Shown here: piece after piece, positions 4,922-12,833 of the stretch
How the letters are laid out: each line of letters begins with the position of its first letter
Numbering within the stretch: position 1 is the first letter of the stretch
Assembly (NCBI GenBank): GCA_007129775.1
Contig: SKUV01000404.1
Coordinates: 1-12,833, forward strand
Source: Paracoccaceae bacterium
GTDB lineage: Bacteria > Pseudomonadota > Alphaproteobacteria > Rhodobacterales > Rhodobacteraceae
Length of the DNA: 12,833 bases
Reading direction: 5' to 3'
Program-made: the position numbers and the translations under genes
Notes under the pieces: generated by a model
Told to the model about the DNA's origin: nothing
Databases searched by the model: none
Seen by the model: only the letters and a program-made list of their open reading frames with translations

Positions 4922-6700
4922 TCAGCCCTCGCGCGGGGCGATCCGAAGGCCGAGGTCGCGCAATTGCTCGTTGGTGGGTTCGGACGGCGCGCCCAGCAGC
5001 AGGTCTTCGGCGCGCTGGGTCATGGGGAACATGATCACCTGACGGATATTGGCCTCGTCGGCCAGCAGCATCACGATCCGGTCGATGCCCGCGGCGCAGC
5101 CGCCGTGCGGCGGCGCGCCGTAGCGGAAGGCGCGCACCATGCCGGCGAAACGCTTGTCCACTTCCGAGGCCGGATAGCCAGCGATCTCGAAGGCGCGATA
5201 CATGATGTCGGGGCGGTGGTTGCGGATCGCGCCCGAGATCAGTTCATAGCCGTTGCAGGACAGATCGTATTGATAGCCCCTGACCGCCAGCGGGTCGCCC
5301 GCCAGCGCCTCCATCCCCCCCTGCGGCATGGAAAACGGGTTATGGCTGAAGTCGATCCGACCTGTCTCGGGGTCCTTTTCGTACATCGGGAAATCGACGA
5401 TCCAGGCGAAGGCAAAGCGGTCTTCCTCGGTCAGCTTCAATTCGCGCCCGATCTCCACCCGCGCCCTGGCGGCCACGGCCTCGAAGGTTTCCGGCCGCCC
5501 GCCGAGGAAAAACGCCGCATCCCCCGAGCCAAGCCCAAGCTGCCGGCGGATTTTCTCGGTCCGTTCGGGGCCGATATTCTTGGCGATGGGGCCGGCGCCG
5601 GCGACGGTGCCGCCTTCGTCGCGCCAGAAAATGTAGCCCATGCCCGGCAGGCCCTGCTGTTGCGCAAAGGCGTTCATCCGGTCGCAAAACGCCCGGCTGC
5701 CGCCCGTCGGCGCGGGGATGGCGCGGATCTCGGTGCCGTCGTTCTGAAGCAGTTTCGCAAAGATGCCGAAGCCCGAGTCGCGGAAATGCTCGGACACGTC
5801 CTGCATCCGGATCGGGTTGCGCAGGTCGGGCTTGTCGGTGCCATACCATTTCAGCGCGTCGGCATAGGCGATGCGCGGCCAGTCGGTATCGACCTTGCGG
5901 CCCTTGCCGAATTCCTCGAACAGCCCCTGCACCACCGGCTGGATCGCGGCGAAAACGTCGTCCTGCTCGACAAAGCTCATTTCCATGTCGAGCTGGTAGA
6001 AATCGGTGGGCGAGCGGTCGGCGCGGGGGTCCTCGTCGCGGAAACACGGCGCGATCTGGAAATAGCGGTCGAAGCCCGCGACCATGATCAGCTGCTTGAA
6101 CTGCTGCGGCGCCTGCGGCAGCGCGTAAAAGCGGCCCGGATGCAGCCGCGAGGGCACGAGGAAATCGCGCGCGCCCTCGGGGCTGGAGGCGGTGATGATC
6201 GGCGTCTGAAACTCGGTGAAGCCAGCGTCCCACATCCGGTTGCGGATGGAGCGCACGACATTCGAGCGCAGCATCATGTTCGCATGCAGCCCCTCGCGCC
6301 GAAGGTCCAGAAAGCGGTAGGCAAGGCGCGTATCCTCGGGGTAGTCGGGTTCGCCGAAGACCGGCAGCGGCAGGTCATCGGCAGGGCCCAGCACCTCCAG
6401 ATCGCGGATATAGACCTCCACCTCGCCGGTGGGCAGGCGCGGGTTCACAAGGCTCGGGTCGCGCGCCTTCACCGCGCCGTCGATGCGGATCACCCATTCG
6501 GCGCGCAGCTTTTCGACCTCGGCGAAAACCGGGCTGTCGCTGTCGGCCAGAACCTGCGTGATGCCGTAATGGTCGCGCAGGTCGATGAACAGCACCCCGC
6601 CGTGGTCGCGCACCCGGTGGACCCAGCCGGCAAGGCGGACAGTCTGGCCCACATGGGCGGCTCTGAGATCGGCGCAGGTGTGGCTGCGATAGGCGTGCAT
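4922..6700 (-). CDS. aspS: Aspartyl-tRNA synthetase, probably non-discriminating (Asp/Asn)
   Basis: A 592-residue class IIb synthetase of bacterial type. The N-terminal OB-fold anticodon-binding domain begins near residue 20 (VRLAGWVHRVRDHGGVLFIDLRD). Catalytic motif 2 is FRDEDPRADRSPTDFYQLDM near residue 220. The central GAD insertion carries residues such as GTEIRAIPAP and AKNIGPERTEKI. Motif 3 is GCAAGIDRIVMLLADE near residue 537. His33-Gly34 stand where E. coli has Leu; His there is associated with non-discriminating AspRS that also charges tRNA-Asn, which GatCAB then amidates. ATG 6700 is chosen because AAAGGA lies 5 bases before it and the OB fold follows at normal distance. The longer frame to 6823 adds residues overlapping the glycosyltransferase end. 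It appears to be monocistronic with its own promoter. Confidence 0.97.
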   Translation of the reverse strand: MHAYRSHTCADLRAAHVGQTVRLAGWVHRVRDHGGVLFIDLRDHYGITQVLADSDSPVFAEVEKLRAEWVIRIDGAVKARDPSLVNPRLPTGEVEVYIRDLEVLGPADDLPLPVFGEPDYPEDTRLAYRFLDLRREGLHANMMLRSNVVRSIRNRMWDAGFTEFQTPIITASSPEGARDFLVPSRLHPGRFYALPQAPQQFKQLIMVAGFDRYFQIAPCFRDEDPRADRSPTDFYQLDMEMSFVEQDDVFAAIQPVVQGLFEEFGKGRKVDTDWPRIAYADALKWYGTDKPDLRNPIRMQDVSEHFRDSGFGIFAKLLQNDGTEIRAIPAPTGGSRAFCDRMNAFAQQQGLPGMGYIFWRDEGGTVAGAGPIAKNIGPERTEKIRRQLGLGSGDAAFFLGGRPETFEAVAARARVEIGRELKLTEEDRFAFAWIVDFPMYEKDPETGRIDFSHNPFSMPQGGMEALAGDPLAVRGYQYDLSCNGYELISGAIRNHRPDIMYRAFEIAGYPASEVDKRFAGMVRAFRYGAPPHGGCAAGIDRIVMLLADEANIRQVIMFPMTQRAEDLLLGAPSEPTNEQLRDLGLRIAPREG

Positions 6701-6758
6701 GGCGGTCCTTTCGGGCTGGCGCAGCCGCAGCCCTTGCCGGGGCGGCGCGCGTCGGGCC

Positions 6759-6787
6759 GATACACAATCTGGCAGGCGGGAAGTCAA
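6759..6787 (-). promoter_or_regulatory. Predicted sigma-70 promoter of aspS
   Basis: On the minus strand TTGACT (6782-6787) and TGTATC (6759-6764) are 17 bases apart, in the 97-base gap between the glycosyltransferase stop and aspS. The -35 differs from consensus at one position; the -10 is weaker. This implies that aspS does not depend on read-through from the transporter operon. Confidence 0.55.
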
Positions 6788-6797
6788 GGCCGCAGCG

Positions 6798-8036
6798 TCA
6801 GCCGACCGCGCCGCGCGGCGCAAAGCCCTCCAGATAGCCGATCAGCCGGGGCAGGCAGCCCCGGCGCAGGTCATACCTTTCGCGCATCAGCGCCCGGGCG
6901 GCGCGGCGCCGGCCGTCGAAGCGCGCAGGCTCGGCCAGGGCCTCGGTCAGGCGGGCGGTCCATGCGGGGATGTCGAAGAAATCCACCAGATCGCCGGTTT
7001 CGCCCGCTGCGATCACCTCGCGCACCGGCCCGGTGTCGGAGGCGACCACATGGGCGCCCGCCGCCATCGCCTCCAGCACCGACCATGACAGAACGAAGGG
7101 ATAGGTCAAATAGGCATGAACCCGCGCCACCTGCATCAGGGCTGTGAAGGTGCCATAGGGCACTCGCCCGGGGAAATGGAGCCGCGCGGGATCATGGCGG
7201 CCCTCGATTTCGCGCAGGAAGACCTCTTTCCAGCCGCCCCCGCCCGGCGGCGCCGGGCCATAGCTGGCGCCGTCACCGCCCAGCACGACAACCTGCGCCT
7301 GCGGGCGCGCCGCCATGATGCCGGGCAGGGCGCGCAGAAAGATATGGGCGCCGCGATAGGGTTCGATGTTGCGGTTGACGAAGGTCAGAACCTCGTCGCC
7401 CGCGCGCAGGGTCGGGCCGCCGGGCAGGGTGACCTCGGCGCACGGATCGGGGGCGATGCGGTCGGTATCCACCCCGTCGTGGGTGATGTGCAGAAGGCCG
7501 CGCAGCGCTTCGGGAAAGGTCGACGCCTGCCATTCGGTGGGGCAGATCGCCCCGTCGGCCTGCGCCAGCGCGTGGACAAGATGGGCCTGCCGCGCGGTCA
7601 CGCCGAAGGCGCGTTCGGGGCTTTGGGGTTGAAACTCCGGGTCGAAATCGGCGTCGAGGCCGCGCGCGGAATAGAGGAATTCGGCATAGATCACGATCTT
7701 GGCTGCGGGCCAGACATCGCGCAGAAACAGCGTCTCGCCCCAGCCGGAATGGCCCACGATCAGATCGGGCACAAAGCCGTGACGGTCGCGCAGGGTAAGT
7801 GCGGCACGCGCGCAGGACAGGCCGCGCTCGGTCGCCTCGGCATAGCTGCGCGCCAGCCTCAGCGTGGCCGGGTCGGGCTTGTGGCCGGGCAGGCGGTACC
7901 GCACCGTGCGCACCGGGCTGGGGCGCTGGTTGCCTTCGGCCGTCAGCGCCAGCACCGTATGGCCGCGCTCTGCCAGCGCCGGGGCCAGATGCAGGAACTG
8001 CCCCGGGAAATTCTGGTGAACGAAGAGGATCTTCAC
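6798..8036 (-). CDS. Glycosyltransferase, GT4-like (GT-B fold)
   Basis: A 412-residue predicted sugar transferase. The N-terminal Rossmann half opens with MKILFVHQNFPGQFLHLAPALAERGH. The linker IYAEFLYSARG and the strand GAICPTEWQASTFP precede the C-terminal group-1 half (EVLTFVNRNIEPYRGAHIFLRALP, ARLHFPGRVPYGTFTALM). The donor-site motif FVLSWSVLEAMAAGAHVVASDTGPVREVI keeps the second Glu (about residue 322), but the first Glu of the usual E-x7-E is replaced by a hydrophobic residue, a trait of this subgroup as far as I recall. Start is GTG 8036 with GCGGAGG upstream. It begins 28 bases after the last permease gene on the same strand, so it is probably the fifth gene of that operon, though a functional link to nucleoside uptake is not obvious. 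Acceptor and donor cannot be deduced; a polysaccharide or surface glycan role is possible. Confidence 0.85.
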   Translation of the reverse strand: MKILFVHQNFPGQFLHLAPALAERGHTVLALTAEGNQRPSPVRTVRYRLPGHKPDPATLRLARSYAEATERGLSCARAALTLRDRHGFVPDLIVGHSGWGETLFLRDVWPAAKIVIYAEFLYSARGLDADFDPEFQPQSPERAFGVTARQAHLVHALAQADGAICPTEWQASTFPEALRGLLHITHDGVDTDRIAPDPCAEVTLPGGPTLRAGDEVLTFVNRNIEPYRGAHIFLRALPGIMAARPQAQVVVLGGDGASYGPAPPGGGGWKEVFLREIEGRHDPARLHFPGRVPYGTFTALMQVARVHAYLTYPFVLSWSVLEAMAAGAHVVASDTGPVREVIAAGETGDLVDFFDIPAWTARLTEALAEPARFDGRRRAARALMRERYDLRRGCLPRLIGYLEGFAPRGAVG

Positions 8037-8064
8037 GGCGCCTCCGCGCGTGGCCCGGGCCGGT

Positions 8065-9030
8065 CTAGCGTTCCTTGACGTAGGGCGCGCCGCCGGCCTT
8101 GGGCGGGACCGCCCGGCCGACGAAGCCGGCGAGGATCACCACGGTCAGGATATAGGGCAGCGCCTCCATGAACTGCACGGGCACGGTGACGCCGCCCAGA
8201 TCGATGCTCTGATAACGGTTGGCCACCGCCTCCAGAAACCCGAAAAGAAACACCGCGCCCAGCGCATGCCACGGCCGCCATTTGGCGAAGATCAGCGCGG
8301 CCAGCGCGATGAAGCCACGCCCCGCGCTCATGTCCTTGACAAAGCCCGCCGCGAGGCCGGTGGCCAGATAGGCCCCCGCCAGCCCGCACAGCACCCCGGC
8401 GATCATCACCGCGGCATAGCGCAGCCAGATCACCGACACGCCGGCGGTATCCACCGCGGCCGGGTTCTCGCCCACCGCGCGCAGCCGCAGCCCGAAGCGC
8501 GTGCGAAACAGCACCCACCACGTCAGCGGCACGCACAAGAGCGCCACATAGACAAGGATCGAATGGCCCGACAGCAGCACCGAATAAAGCGGCCCGATCA
8601 CCGGCACATCGGCCAGTTGTTCGGCAAAGGGCAGGGTAAGACGCTGGAAGCGCGCATCGCCGGTAAGCGAGGGCGTCCGCCCGCCCATCCGGAACCAGTT
8701 TTCGGCGATCACCACGGTCAGCCCCGCGGCCAGAAAGTTGATCGCCACGCCTGAAATCAGCTGGTTGCCGCGAAAGGTGATCGAGGCAAGCCCGTGCACC
8801 AGCGACAGAAAGACCGAGGCCGTCATCCCCGCGGCCAGCCCGATCCACACCGACCCGCTGAGCGCCGCCGCCCCGGCCGAAAAGAAGGCCGCGGCGAGGA
8901 TCTTGCCCTCCAGACCGATGTCGAAGACACCGGCGCGTTCGGAATAGAGCCCGGCGAGGCAGGCCAGCAGCAGGGGCGTGGCCAGCCGCATGGTCGAATC
9001 GAGGATCTGGATGATCGCGATCCAGTCCAT
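8065..9030 (-). CDS. ABC transporter permease, BMP/nucleoside type (second permease)
   Basis: A 321-residue inner-membrane permease of the branched-chain/CUT2-like fold (BPD_transp_2), the second transmembrane subunit of a BMP-type nucleoside or nucleobase importer (YufQ/NupQ position). It has about eight to nine hydrophobic segments. Family signatures include the TPLLLACLAGLYSERAGVFDIGLEGKILAAAFF opening and NQLISGVAINFLAAGLT. The coupling region reads LRAVGENPAAVDTAGV, followed by GRGFIALAALIFAKWRPWHA. ATG 9030 is preferred (GGAGG 8 bases before) and shares one base with the stop of the preceding permease; the GTG one codon upstream is also possible. No residue reveals the exact substrate. 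It is followed at 28 bases by the glycosyltransferase gene. Confidence 0.93.
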   Translation of the reverse strand: MDWIAIIQILDSTMRLATPLLLACLAGLYSERAGVFDIGLEGKILAAAFFSAGAAALSGSVWIGLAAGMTASVFLSLVHGLASITFRGNQLISGVAINFLAAGLTVVIAENWFRMGGRTPSLTGDARFQRLTLPFAEQLADVPVIGPLYSVLLSGHSILVYVALLCVPLTWWVLFRTRFGLRLRAVGENPAAVDTAGVSVIWLRYAAVMIAGVLCGLAGAYLATGLAAGFVKDMSAGRGFIALAALIFAKWRPWHALGAVFLFGFLEAVANRYQSIDLGGVTVPVQFMEALPYILTVVILAGFVGRAVPPKAGGAPYVKER

Positions 9031-10129
9031 CACGCGCGCCTCCGCTGAAGGGCGGCCCAGACCCGTTCGATGGGCATGCGCACCAGATTGTCGAGCGCGC
9101 CGGTAAACAGGATCACCAGCGCCTGAATCACCACCACCAACTCGCGCGGGATGCTCATCTCGAAGGCCAGTTCACCCCCGCCCTGATAGAGAAAGCCGAA
9201 GAGCATCGCCGCCAGAAACACCCCGAACGGGTGCGACCGGCCCATCAGCGCCACCGCGATGCCGATGAAGCCCGCGCCCTCGACCGCGTTCAGCACCAGC
9301 CGGCCCTGCGCGCCCAGCACCGAATTGATCGCCATCAGCCCCGCCAGCGCGCCCGAGATCACCATCACATACATGGTGATCCGCACCGGCGAGATACCGG
9401 CATAGACCGCCGCCTGTTCGGAATGGCCGAAGGCGCGGATCTGATAGCCCAGCCGCGTGCGCCAGAGCAGATACCAGACCAGCACGCAGGCCAGAAGCGC
9501 CACCAGCAGCGTGACATTGGCCGGGGTCGCGCGCGAGAACGGGATGCCGAACAGATCCAGCATCTCGTGCAGCCGCGGCAGGCGGGTTTCCTCGGGGAAG
9601 CGCGGGCTCGACGGGTCCATGGAGCCGGTGGGCCGCAATTGCGTCACCAGTGCCCAGTTCAGCAAGGCCGCGGCGATGAAGTTGAACATGATCGTGGTGA
9701 TCACGATATGGCTGCCGCGCCTGGCCTGCAGATAGCCCGGCACCGCCGCCCATGCCGCGCCGAAAAGCGCAGCGCCCAGCGTCGCGGCGATCAGCGCCAG
9801 CGACCAGTGCGGCCACGGCAGATAAAGGCAGACCAGCGCCACGCCCAGCCCGCCAAGCAGCGCCTGCCCCTCGCCCCCGATGTTGAACAGGCGTGCCTGA
9901 AACGCCACCGCCACGGCGAGGCCGGTGAACATGAAATTCGTCGCGTAATAGAGCGTGTAGCCCCAGCCATAGCTGGAGCCCAGCGCGCCGTTGACCATCA
10001 CCTGAACGGCGCGCACCGGGTCCTGCCCCACATACCAGATCACCACGCCCGAGATGACGAAGGCAATCAGGATCGACAGCAGCGGCACGAAGACCACATC
10101 GACCCAATGGGGCAGGCGGCGTGTGGCCA

Positions 10130-10130
<1 letters not shown>
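9030..10130 (-). CDS. ABC transporter permease, BMP/nucleoside type (first permease)
   Basis: A 366-residue permease, the partner of the one downstream (YufP/NupP position). It starts with a short cytoplasmic stretch, MATRRLPHW, and a first helix VFVPLLSILIAFVISGVVIWYVG, then GYTLYYATNFMFTGLAVAVAFQARLFNIGGEGQALLGG, a hallmark of this group. The coupling loop is QIRAFGHSEQAAVYAGISPVRI, followed by NAVEGAGFIGIAVALMGRSHPFGVF. A long periplasmic loop (LRPTGSMDPSSPRFPEETRLPRL) lies mid-protein, as in related permeases. ATG 10130 has GGGGAGG 7 bases upstream and overlaps the ATPase stop by one base (TGATG), so translation is coupled. Together with the second permease it forms a heterodimeric channel in the inner membrane. 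Confidence 0.94.
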
Positions 10131-11716
<1,586 letters not shown>

Positions 11717-11721
11717 CGGCC

Positions 11722-12711
11722 TCAGAACGCCGGGCAGGTATCGTCCGTCCGGTAATCGTGCACAGCCAGTTCGCCGGCGATGATCGCGGCCTTCGCGGCC
11801 TCCACCGCTTCCTGCATCTCGGCGGTAATCAGATCGGCGTTGAATTCATCGACCGCGTAGCCCACGCCATCCGAGGCCAGATCCATCAGCACGACCCCGG
11901 TTTCCAGATCCGCGCCGTCGGTGAAGGCATCGAACACCGCCTGATCCACCAGCTTGAGCATCGAGGTCAGCACCTGACCGGGGTGCAGGTAGTTCTGGTT
12001 CGAATCGACCCCGATGGACAGGATACCGGCATCCGCCGCGGCCTGAAGCACGCCCAGACCGGTGCCGCCCGCCGCGGCGAAGACCACATCGGAGCCCTGG
12101 CTGATCTGGGCCTGCGTGATCTCGCCGCCGCGCACCGGGTCGTTCCATGCCGCGGGGGTGGAGCCGGTGTAGTTGTGGATCACCGTTATGTCGGGGTTCA
12201 CCGCCTTGGCGCCCTGGGCATAGCCGCAGGCAAAGGCGCGGATCAGCGGAATGTCCATCCCGCCGACAAAGCTGATCGTGTCGGTTTCCGTCGCCATCGC
12301 CGCCAGCATCCCGACAAGGTAAGAGCCCTCCTGCTCGGCAAAGATGACCGAACGGACATTGGGCAGATCGACCACCGCGTCGATGATCACGAAATTCGTG
12401 TCGGGATAGTTGGGCGCCACCTCCAGCAGCGTGGATTCATTGGCAAAGCCCAGCACCACGATGGGGTTCGCCCCGGCTTCGGCCATGCGGGTGACGAATT
12501 GCACGCGCTGCGCCTCGTTCTGGATCTCGAGGTCGCGATAGCTGTTGCCGGTTTCCGCCGCCCAGCGCTCCGCCCCGGTGTAGGCGGCCTCGTTGAAGGA
12601 TTTGTCGAACTTGCCGCCCATGTCGTAGACGAGCGCCGGTTGCGCGAGTGCTGTGCCAGCGCCCAGCGCCATGGCGGCGGCCGAGCCAAGAAGGATGCGG
12701 TGGAATGTCAT
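11722..12711 (-). CDS. BMP-family periplasmic nucleoside-binding protein of ABC importer
   Basis: A 329-residue substrate-binding protein of the BMP (PnrA/TmpC-like) family, which captures purine or pyrimidine nucleosides. An N-terminal Sec signal is clear: basic start, hydrophobic core LLGSAAAMALGAGTALA, cleavage predicted after Ala23 (ALA-QP). No lipobox Cys is present, so the protein should be free in the periplasm. Mature features are LVYDMGGKFDKSFNEAAYTGAERW, the ligand-site signature of the family; VVLGFANESTLLEVAPNYPDTNFVIIDA; and the GSYLVGMLAAMATETDTISFVGG and DVVFAAAGGTGLGVLQAA blocks. ATG 12711 has GGGAGA at good spacing. It is the first and likely most expressed gene of the transporter operon. 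In related bacteria such operons often sit near purine degradation genes (xdh), but nothing beyond 12833 can be seen. Confidence 0.95.
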   Translation of the reverse strand: MTFHRILLGSAAAMALGAGTALAQPALVYDMGGKFDKSFNEAAYTGAERWAAETGNSYRDLEIQNEAQRVQFVTRMAEAGANPIVVLGFANESTLLEVAPNYPDTNFVIIDAVVDLPNVRSVIFAEQEGSYLVGMLAAMATETDTISFVGGMDIPLIRAFACGYAQGAKAVNPDITVIHNYTGSTPAAWNDPVRGGEITQAQISQGSDVVFAAAGGTGLGVLQAAADAGILSIGVDSNQNYLHPGQVLTSMLKLVDQAVFDAFTDGADLETGVVLMDLASDGVGYAVDEFNADLITAEMQEAVEAAKAAIIAGELAVHDYRTDDTCPAF

Positions 12712-12748
12712 GGAGTGTCTCCCGGTTTCATGTTGCGCATCCGCCGGT

Positions 12749-12763
12749 GCCTGCCGCGCAGGC
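12749..12763. repeat. Inverted repeat GCCTGC-CGC-GCAGGC in the BMP leader, contains a PhaR-like box
   Basis: A perfect 6-bp stem with a 3-base loop lies about 40 bases upstream of the BMP start codon. Its inner part, CTGCCGCGCAG (12751-12761), is also a perfect CTGC-N3-GCAG. It may act as an RNA hairpin in the leader or as a DNA site; it has no T tract and is not a terminator. Confidence 0.5.
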
Positions 12764-12815
12764 GCCCGCGATACGAGCCGATCTCTGTCGGATCAGCACC
12801 AAGTAAGGACGCAGC

Positions 12816-12831
12816 TTGACCGGGTGGTCAA
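12816..12831. promoter_or_regulatory. Putative RutR-like operator upstream of the BMP transporter operon
   Basis: TTGACCGGGTGGTCAA is a perfect 6+6 inverted repeat with a 4-base centre. It matches the E. coli RutR consensus TTGACCANNTGGTCAA at all but one defined position. RutR is a TetR-family regulator of pyrimidine use that responds to uracil. The site overlaps a TTGACC that could be the operon's -35, a position suited to repression. Other TetR or GntR regulators can bind similar palindromes, and the site may also serve a gene beyond the window. Confidence 0.55.
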
Positions 12832-12833
12832 CA

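Larger units (their letters stand above)
12712..12833 (-). promoter_or_regulatory. Promoter and leader region of the BMP transporter operon
   Basis: The 122 bases up to the window edge hold no gene. They include a RutR-like palindrome at the far end, a GC hairpin at 12749-12763, and a possible small stem CCGA-N6-TCGG (12778-12791). TTGACC on the minus strand (12826-12831) could serve as -35. Only a weak -10 (CTTACT) lies 18 bases downstream, so the start site is not fixed. No known riboswitch class was recognised in the leader. Confidence 0.45.

Noticed and set aside
4823..7147. A 774-codon open frame on the plus strand
   Set aside because: It is antisense to mce leader, aspS and the glycosyltransferase, has low-complexity Arg/Ala/Gly/His-rich composition and no recognisable domain. 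It is a shadow of high-GC codon usage.

Overview
The window is high-GC DNA with almost no spare space. It looks like a chromosomal segment of an alphaproteobacterium of the Rhodobacterales (Paracoccus/Rhodobacter type). The heat-shock sigma factor tail, PhaR/phasin pair, AspRS, the methylmalonyl-CoA epimerase-DUF1467 pair and the EI24-domain membrane protein all read like members of that order. No rRNA, tRNA, insertion sequence, phage gene or CRISPR array was seen.

Layout, left to right. (1) The 3' part of rpoH (+), cut by the window edge. (2) A small ParA/MinD-type ATPase (+) with no ParB beside it. (3) A polyhydroxyalkanoate (PHA) block on the minus strand: phasin gene phaP, a terminator hairpin, then the regulator gene phaR, which converges on the ParA gene. 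(4) Divergent from phaP, a two-gene plus-strand unit: a YdjA-like nitroreductase and an EI24/CysZ-like membrane protein. (5) Converging on it by a 4-base overlap, a minus-strand pair: methylmalonyl-CoA epimerase followed by a DUF1467 membrane protein. (6) aspS (-), apparently with its own promoter. (7) A five-gene minus-strand operon filling the right half: a BMP-type solute-binding protein, a double-ABC ATPase, two permeases (together a nucleoside/nucleobase-type ABC importer) and a GT4-like glycosyltransferase.

How the parts connect. PhaR is known in Paracoccus and Rhodobacter to repress phaP by binding CTGC-N3-GCAG. Perfect copies of that box lie just upstream of phaP and, unexpectedly, just upstream of the orphan ParA ATPase. 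The ATPase may therefore belong to the PHA regulon and act on PHB granules (for example their positioning), in the way orphan ParA-type ATPases position carboxysomes or chemotaxis clusters. This is the most interesting hypothesis in the window. The second is a RutR-like palindrome (TTGACC-N4-GGTCAA) upstream of the BMP transporter operon, which suggests control by pyrimidine availability. Many long open frames lie antisense to the real genes; these are GC-codon-bias shadows and are not annotated.
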